64,000 nucleotides of DNA from an uncultured Prevotella sp. GTDB lineage: Bacteria > Bacteroidota > Bacteroidia > Bacteroidales > Bacteroidaceae. Position 1 is the first letter of the stretch, and every line of letters starts with the position of its first letter. A model generated the notes under the pieces. That model was not told the DNA's origin and did not search any database. It saw only the letters and a list, made by a program, of their open reading frames with translations. Below, in pieces: positions 55,596 to 64,000 of this stretch. The translations under genes and the position numbers were made by a program. The DNA is taken from NCBI GenBank assembly GCA_944319935.1, contig CALUFM010000001.1, forward strand, positions 477,146 to 541,145, written 5' to 3'.

Positions 55596-58500
55596 ATGGT
55601 TAGAAACATAATCTTCATCCTATTACTGCTAATCGCAACCGACTCACAAGCACAAAGCAGAAGCCGCCGTAGAGCCAAAGCACAACCAACGGTGCAGACG
55701 GAGGTAAGCCAAAAAGAAATGCGCAAAGTGTACGAGGCTGCAAGAACACCCTACAAATACGGCTTGGTTGTCGCTCCAGAGAGCAACAACCGCAAGATTG
55801 ACTGCCCCACTGTGTTCCGCGAAGGCGACACGTGGTATATGACATACGTATGCTACAACGGCTCCAACGGCACCAACGGACGCGGTTACGAGACGTGGCT
55901 CGCAAAAAGCGAAGACCTGCTTCACTGGGAAACACTGGGGCGTGTCCTCGCTTTCGGCAACGAAGGCTGGGACATGAACCAGCGCGGCGGCTTCCCCGCC
56001 CTGATTGATTACGAGTGGGGCGGCAGCTACAACATCCAGAAATTCAAGGGCCGTTACTGGATGACCTACATCGGAGGAGCGGGCACTGGTTACGAAGCAG
56101 TAAACTCTCCGCTGAGCATCGGACTGGCTTCAACCGAAGGGGATGTCACCAAAGCCCACCTGTGGGAAACATACAAGAAACCCATCCTGTCATACAACGA
56201 CAAGAACGCGCAATGGTGGGAGCGGATGACCCAGTACAAGAGTACCGTCTACATGGTAGACAAAGAGAAGTTCGGCTACCAGTTCATGATGTTCTACAAC
56301 GCCGCCGGAAAGGATGAGACACACCCGAAAGGAGAGCGTGTAGGCGTCGCTTTCTCTAACGACATGAAGAAATGGCGCAGGTACAAGGGCAACCCCGTCT
56401 TCGCACACGACAGCGACGGCACAATAACCGGCGACGCGCAGATAGTCAAGATGGGCGACCTGTACGTGATGTTCTACTTCTCCGCGTTCAACCCCACCCG
56501 CGAATACAACGCCTTCAACACGTTCGCCGCCAGCTATGACCTCATACACTGGACCGACTGGCAAGGTGAGGACCTTATCATCCCGTCGAAACCTTACGAC
56601 GAGATGTTCGCCCACAAGAGTTGCGTCATCTATCATGACGGCGTAGTGTATCACTTCTATTGCGCCGTAAACAACAACGACCAGCGCGGAATAGCCTTGG
56701 CTACAAGCAAGCCGATGGGCAAGAGCGAAGTCAGCTTCCCCAAACCAAACGCAACCGGAAAACGGTTCATCACCTCGCTCAACGACAACTGGGAGATTAC
56801 GTTCGACCACAAGACATTTGTCAAAGACATACCCTACAACTTAGACGACTACTACGGAGCGTTGCAGAAAATGCACGGCAACCTGCACGGGCGCGCCACA
56901 TTCAAAAAGAAGTTCATCGCGCCCAACATGGACGGCAAGCAGTATTTCATCCGCTTCGAGGGCGTAGGCACATACGCTGAAGTTACGCTCAACGGCAAAC
57001 GTCTTGGCCGTTATGACATAGGACGCACAACAAGAACCATAGACATAACCAACAGCGTGCGCAAGGGAGGCGAAAACGAACTCGAGGTAAGAGTGTCGCA
57101 TCCCAAGGGCATAACCGACATGCCGTGGGTGTGCGGCGGCTGCAGCTCGGAATGGGGCTTCAGCGAAGGTTCGCAACCGTTCGGCATTTACCGTCCCGTT
57201 GTGCTTGAAGTGACCGACAAGACCAGAATAGAGCCATACGGCACGCACATCTGGAACAACATAACGGCTGACAGCCTGTTCGTTGAAACAGAGGTCAAAA
57301 ACTATGGGAAAACAACAGACACCGTAAGCGTCATCAGCAAAATATGCGACAAGAGCGGCAAACAAGTAATCCGCCTGACCGACAACATAACCCTGAAACC
57401 AGGCGAGACAAAGGTTGTAAAACAGTCGTCTGCAATCAAGGACGCACGCCTTTGGAGCCCTGACGACCCATACCTGTACACTCTGAACACCATCATAAAG
57501 CGAGACAACAAGGCTACCGACGACCTCGTGACCCCATTCGGTGTGCGCACGTCGAGCTGGCCGCTGAACAGGAAGGACGGCGACAACCGCTTCTACATGA
57601 ACGGCAAGCCCGTCTTCATCAACGGAGTGTGCGAATACGAGCATGAGTTCGGCCAGAGCCACGCTTTCTCCGACGCGCAAATCGATGCACGCATCAAAGA
57701 AGTGAAGAACGCCGGTTTCAACGCGTTCCGCGACGCACACCAGCCGCACAACCTGCGATACAAAGACTTGATCGACAAAGAAGGCATTCTATGGTGGCCG
57801 CAATTCTCCGCCCATATATGGTATGACACGCCACAGTTCCGCGAGAGTTTCAAGCGTCACCTTGTGCAGTGGGTTAAAGAACGCCGCAACTCGCCGTCAA
57901 TCATACTGTGGGGACTTCAAAACGAAAGCACCCTGCCCGCCGACTTCGCAAAGGAATGCACAGAGATAATCAAGCAATTAGACCCTATGTGCGAGACGAT
58001 GCGCCTCGTCACAACATGCAACGGCGGCGACGGTTCGGACTGGAACGTCGTACAGAACTGGAGCGGAACATACGGCGGAAAACTCGAAAACTACGCCAAC
58101 GAGCTGAAACGTCCAGACCAGTTGCTCAACGGCGAATACGGCGCATGGCGCACCGTGGGCAACCATACGGGCGAACGCTACACCGAAGAGAAGTTCTGCG
58201 ACATACTCGAGCGCAAGGCCCAGTTGGCCGAGAGCGTAAAAGACAGCGTGTGCGGCCAGTTCCAGTGGATACTGCAAAGCCACGACAACCCAGGCAGACG
58301 CCAGGCAGACGAAGGACTGAGGCGCATTGACAAGGTTGGGCCGTTCAACCACAAGGGCATCTTCACGGCATGGGAACAGCCTACGGACGCATTCTACATG
58401 TACAAGTCACGCTACATCCCAGCCGACAAAGAGCCGATGGTCTACATCGTGCCGTTCGATGCTGATAAGTTCATGCGCAAACAAGCGAACAAGGCCAACA

Positions 58501-59705
58501 ACGTAATCGACTCAACTCTGATAAACATTCCCGAGGAAATCCGCATTTACAGCAACTGCGACTCGGTGGCGTTGAGCTGCGGGTGGTGGAAAGAGCAGAA
58601 GACAAGGGACGACAGCACGACCCTCTTCAAGTGGCGCGACCCCGAACTGAAAGGCGACCTGCTCATAGCCACAGCCTACCACAACGGCAAAGCCGTGGCG
58701 GCAGACACGCTGGCCATGCCGTCATTCCGCAACTGGAATGAGCTGATATTGAAACCTGCGGACGGCTACTTCTACCTGTACAACGTCAACTGCGGAGGCG
58801 ATACCTACACTGATATTTTCGCCACGGAATGGACACAAGACAACACGAAGTGGTCACGCTCGTGGGGCGAAAGGTTCCCTAAAGAAGTCAGCCCCTACCA
58901 AGCCAGCCAGACATCCAACCCGATGCTGCCCGTGTCGCCGCTGTTCCGCACGTCGCGTTTCGGCCGCCACGAGTTGTCATACTCGTTCCCCGTGCGCCCT
59001 GGCGACTATCGCGTGGAGCTTTACTTCATTGAGCCTTGGTACGGGCCCGGCCAAAGCGAAACGACCGACTATGAAGGCCTGCGCCTCTTCGATGTCGCCA
59101 TAAACGACAGCACCTACATCCACGACCTCGACATTTGGGCGCAAGCGCGCTACGCCAAGCCATACAAGCGCGTGGTGAACGTCCATACGTCAGGCGACAG
59201 GCTCAAAATCAGCTTCCCGAAAGTAAACGCCGGACAAGCCATAATCTCGGCAATAGCCATAGCGTCAAAAGACTCCATGGCCGCCGCAGATTATCCCGTG
59301 ATAGAGGACGACAGCCTGTGGCGCAAGTTCGACAAAGACATCCTCGTGCAAATGCCCGACAGCCTCCTGCCACCACGCAACACGGGCGGCGTAAGCGTTG
59401 ACGGCATGATTAAGGACGGCGCGATGACGTGGAACTTCAACGTGGGCGTGGCGAGCGTTTACGCCATCCGCTTCCGTTATTACAACCCAGAGGCGGAAAG
59501 GTCGCTCCATGTGAAGATTACCGACCTGAACGGAGTGGTTTACAAGGAAGACGACATCACGTTCGTCAAGACGCCGGAGAAAAAGACCAAACGCCGCAAC
59601 ACCAGCATAACCACCGGCTCGCAGATAAACGCGGGCAGCTACATTGTGACGCTTACCGGCGAGGGAATAGACAAGATGCTGTTTGACAAACTGACGATAG
59701 AATAA
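55596..59705 (+). CDS. Fused GH137 beta-L-arabinofuranosidase and GH2 beta-glucuronidase
   Basis: A 1369-aa exported protein (signal peptide ~1-19). Residues ~50-375 form a five-bladed propeller (NRKIDCPTVFREGDTWYMTY, GDAQIVKMGDLYVMFYF, AHKSCVIYHDGVVYHFYCA). Residues ~380-1040 are GH2 with acid/base E777 in LQNEST and nucleophile E847 in LNGEYGAW. Residues ~1050-1225 look like a malectin-type carbohydrate-binding domain and the last ~140 residues are another beta domain. The GH137-GH2 order matches BT0996, which removes beta-L-arabinofuranose from RG-II chain B (GH137) and beta-D-glucuronic acid from chain A (GH2). Confidence 0.85.
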   Translation: MVRNIIFILLLLIATDSQAQSRSRRRAKAQPTVQTEVSQKEMRKVYEAARTPYKYGLVVAPESNNRKIDCPTVFREGDTWYMTYVCYNGSNGTNGRGYETWLAKSEDLLHWETLGRVLAFGNEGWDMNQRGGFPALIDYEWGGSYNIQKFKGRYWMTYIGGAGTGYEAVNSPLSIGLASTEGDVTKAHLWETYKKPILSYNDKNAQWWERMTQYKSTVYMVDKEKFGYQFMMFYNAAGKDETHPKGERVGVAFSNDMKKWRRYKGNPVFAHDSDGTITGDAQIVKMGDLYVMFYFSAFNPTREYNAFNTFAASYDLIHWTDWQGEDLIIPSKPYDEMFAHKSCVIYHDGVVYHFYCAVNNNDQRGIALATSKPMGKSEVSFPKPNATGKRFITSLNDNWEITFDHKTFVKDIPYNLDDYYGALQKMHGNLHGRATFKKKFIAPNMDGKQYFIRFEGVGTYAEVTLNGKRLGRYDIGRTTRTIDITNSVRKGGENELEVRVSHPKGITDMPWVCGGCSSEWGFSEGSQPFGIYRPVVLEVTDKTRIEPYGTHIWNNITADSLFVETEVKNYGKTTDTVSVISKICDKSGKQVIRLTDNITLKPGETKVVKQSSAIKDARLWSPDDPYLYTLNTIIKRDNKATDDLVTPFGVRTSSWPLNRKDGDNRFYMNGKPVFINGVCEYEHEFGQSHAFSDAQIDARIKEVKNAGFNAFRDAHQPHNLRYKDLIDKEGILWWPQFSAHIWYDTPQFRESFKRHLVQWVKERRNSPSIILWGLQNESTLPADFAKECTEIIKQLDPMCETMRLVTTCNGGDGSDWNVVQNWSGTYGGKLENYANELKRPDQLLNGEYGAWRTVGNHTGERYTEEKFCDILERKAQLAESVKDSVCGQFQWILQSHDNPGRRQADEGLRRIDKVGPFNHKGIFTAWEQPTDAFYMYKSRYIPADKEPMVYIVPFDADKFMRKQANKANNVIDSTLINIPEEIRIYSNCDSVALSCGWWKEQKTRDDSTTLFKWRDPELKGDLLIATAYHNGKAVAADTLAMPSFRNWNELILKPADGYFYLYNVNCGGDTYTDIFATEWTQDNTKWSRSWGERFPKEVSPYQASQTSNPMLPVSPLFRTSRFGRHELSYSFPVRPGDYRVELYFIEPWYGPGQSETTDYEGLRLFDVAINDSTYIHDLDIWAQARYAKPYKRVVNVHTSGDRLKISFPKVNAGQAIISAIAIASKDSMAAADYPVIEDDSLWRKFDKDILVQMPDSLLPPRNTGGVSVDGMIKDGAMTWNFNVGVASVYAIRFRYYNPEAERSLHVKITDLNGVVYKEDDITFVKTPEKKTKRRNTSITTGSQINAGSYIVTLTGEGIDKMLFDKLTIE

Positions 59706-59727
59706 TCGCCTGATATTCAGCACTATG

Positions 59728-59793
59728 CAGAAGGCGGCCTTTTACCAAGCAAAAGGCCACCTTTCAGCGTATAAAAGACAGCCTGTCACGATA
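59728..59793. repeat. 22-bp tandem repeat array (array 6)
   Basis: Three units at 59728, 59750 and 59772 (CAGAAGGCGGCCTTTTACCA, CAAAAGGCCACCTTTCAGCG, TAAAAGACAGCCTGTCACGA), right after the GH137-GH2 stop. Confidence 0.8.
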
Positions 59794-59869
59794 CCGTTTG
59801 CCGCCTCTCGCCCTATGGACGACCATGCGGCACGCTAAGATACATTACCTGAAACCATACAACGAATAA

Positions 59870-62977
<3,108 letters not shown>

Positions 62978-63090
62978 AAAGGTAAAAAATATTAACGAAG
63001 AGTGAAGAACGGAGAGTGAAGAACCTGATTGCCTATGCAATTTTACTTACAACTTTACTCCTTACCCCTTTACTCCTAAACAAAACAGAT

Positions 63091-64000
63091 ATGAAAAAAT
63101 TATTGATTTCAGCGTTATTACTAACGTCGGCCGTGACCGGAGCTTACGCCCAAGGCAGCGTCTATACGCAACGCCAATACCTCAGCGGACGCGGCAGCGA
63201 CGACATGGTGCAGTGGGACTTTTACTGCACTGATGGTAACAACTCGGGCAAATGGACGAAAATCGGAGTGCCGTCGTGCTGGGAGCTGCAAGGCTTCGGC
63301 ACTTACCAATACGGCATGAAGTTTTACGGCAAGCCCTTCCCTGACGGCATCGCCGACGAGAAAGGCATGTACAAGTACGAGTTCACGTTGCCGGCAGAGT
63401 GGGCGAACCACCACATCGACCTCGTGTTTGAAGGTTCGATGACTGATACTCAGGTAATGATTAACAAGCGCAAGGCTGGCGACCTGCATCAAGGAGCGTT
63501 CTACCGCTTCACGTATGACGTTACCGACCGCGTGTTCTTCGGCGACAAAAAAAACTTACTTGAAGTGACTGTCAGCAAGGAAAGCACCAACAAGGGCGTC
63601 AACCTTGCCGAACGCCGAGCCGACTACTGGAACTTCGGCGGCATATTCCGCCCCGTGTTCATTGTGTGCAAACCGGCCATCAACATCGAGCGCACAGCCA
63701 TCGACGCCAAGGCCGACGGGTCATTCAACGCATACGTGCTGCTCAACCATACGCTTGAGGGAGCGAAGGTACGCACCACAATCAGTGACATGAACGGCAA
63801 GAAAGTGGCTGAGAACACCACCGCCGTGCGTACCGGCAGCGACCATGCCGACGTGTCTTTCAAGGTGAACAACCCCAAACTGTGGACAGCCGAGACGCCA
63901 AACCGCTACCAAGTGGCATTCGCCCTCATCGACGCCAACGGCAAAACACTACACATAGAGCAAGACAAGTTCGGCTTCCGCACCATCGAAACACGCGCCG
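63091..64000 (+). CDS. GH2 family glycosidase, N-terminal part (runs off window)
   Basis: ATG at 63091 opens a frame that stays open to the right edge (303 codons). The signal peptide is MKKLLISALLLTSAVTGAYAQ. The rest is a GH2 sugar-binding jelly roll: WTKIGVPSCWELQGFG, YKYEFTLPAEWAN, NLAERRADYWNFGGIFRPVF, then the immunoglobulin-like domain ending NPKLWTAETPNRYQVA. The catalytic barrel lies beyond the window. The RG-II locus needs a beta-galacturonidase of GH2, and this is one candidate, but substrate cannot be judged. It follows the LacZ-type gene by 113 bases. Confidence 0.85.
   Translation, partial: MKKLLISALLLTSAVTGAYAQGSVYTQRQYLSGRGSDDMVQWDFYCTDGNNSGKWTKIGVPSCWELQGFGTYQYGMKFYGKPFPDGIADEKGMYKYEFTLPAEWANHHIDLVFEGSMTDTQVMINKRKAGDLHQGAFYRFTYDVTDRVFFGDKKNLLEVTVSKESTNKGVNLAERRADYWNFGGIFRPVFIVCKPAINIERTAIDAKADGSFNAYVLLNHTLEGAKVRTTISDMNGKKVAENTTAVRTGSDHADVSFKVNNPKLWTAETPNRYQVAFALIDANGKTLHIEQDKFGFRTIETRA

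Noticed and set aside
5315..59793. Possible CRISPR arrays at the 22-bp repeats
   Set aside because: Units are directly adjacent with no unique spacers, diverge strongly, occur in many short clusters, and no cas genes are present.

Overview
The window looks like the chromosome of a member of Bacteroidota, most likely Prevotellaceae. The evidence is: SusC/SusD pairs, a hybrid two-component regulator, promoters of the Bacteroidota type (TTTG, then TAnnTTTG), almost no Shine-Dalgarno sites, lipoprotein signals on surface proteins, and an exported protein ending in the Prevotella-type tail VYNLAGQRV...NGKKFIRK. Base composition is moderately GC-rich. Genus cannot be resolved. I see no tRNA, rRNA, CRISPR array or transposase gene.

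Region 1 (1-4982) is the end of a SusC/SusD operon that also carries two exported phosphoesterases. A terminator follows the SusD gene and another follows the operon.

Region 2 (5653-64000, running off the right edge) is a large pectin locus. The enzyme set matches what is known for rhamnogalacturonan II (RG-II) in Bacteroides thetaiotaomicron: GH143-GH142 (chain D), CE19 methylesterase, GH95 alpha-L-galactosidase, GH140 apiosidase, a GH78-GH33 fusion (chain C rhamnose and Kdo), GH127, GH141, a GH138 candidate, GH137-GH2, further GH2 enzymes and a GH139 candidate. Several steps are packed into single fused polypeptides. Family assignments come from sequence motifs and recalled homologues, not from a database search.

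Within region 2, genes 5653-21970 form a plus-strand enzyme cluster. An HTCS regulator follows at 22271-26659. A minus-strand block (38667-28227) encodes the outer-membrane uptake system: SusC, SusD, two paralogous beta-helix surface proteins and two small exported proteins. Plus-strand genes resume at 39523 with a 1024-aa beta-helix/barrel enzyme, an ECF sigma factor with a previously unlisted 49-codon gene behind it, an exported TIM-barrel protein and DUF3826 protein of unknown role, then more enzymes. An MFS sugar porter is translationally coupled to a cytoplasmic GH78 rhamnosidase, which suggests that a rhamnose-capped fragment is imported and finished inside the cell.

The spacers are unusually structured. 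Six contain tandem arrays of a degenerate 22-bp unit. One spacer holds a 385-bp MITE-like element with 26-bp terminal inverted repeats and a perfect 8-bp target duplication. A diverged, truncated relative at 39038 sits inside a 22-bp array. Other spacers carry long inverted repeats and a dimeric GGGCGGAC...GTCCGCCC hairpin repeat.
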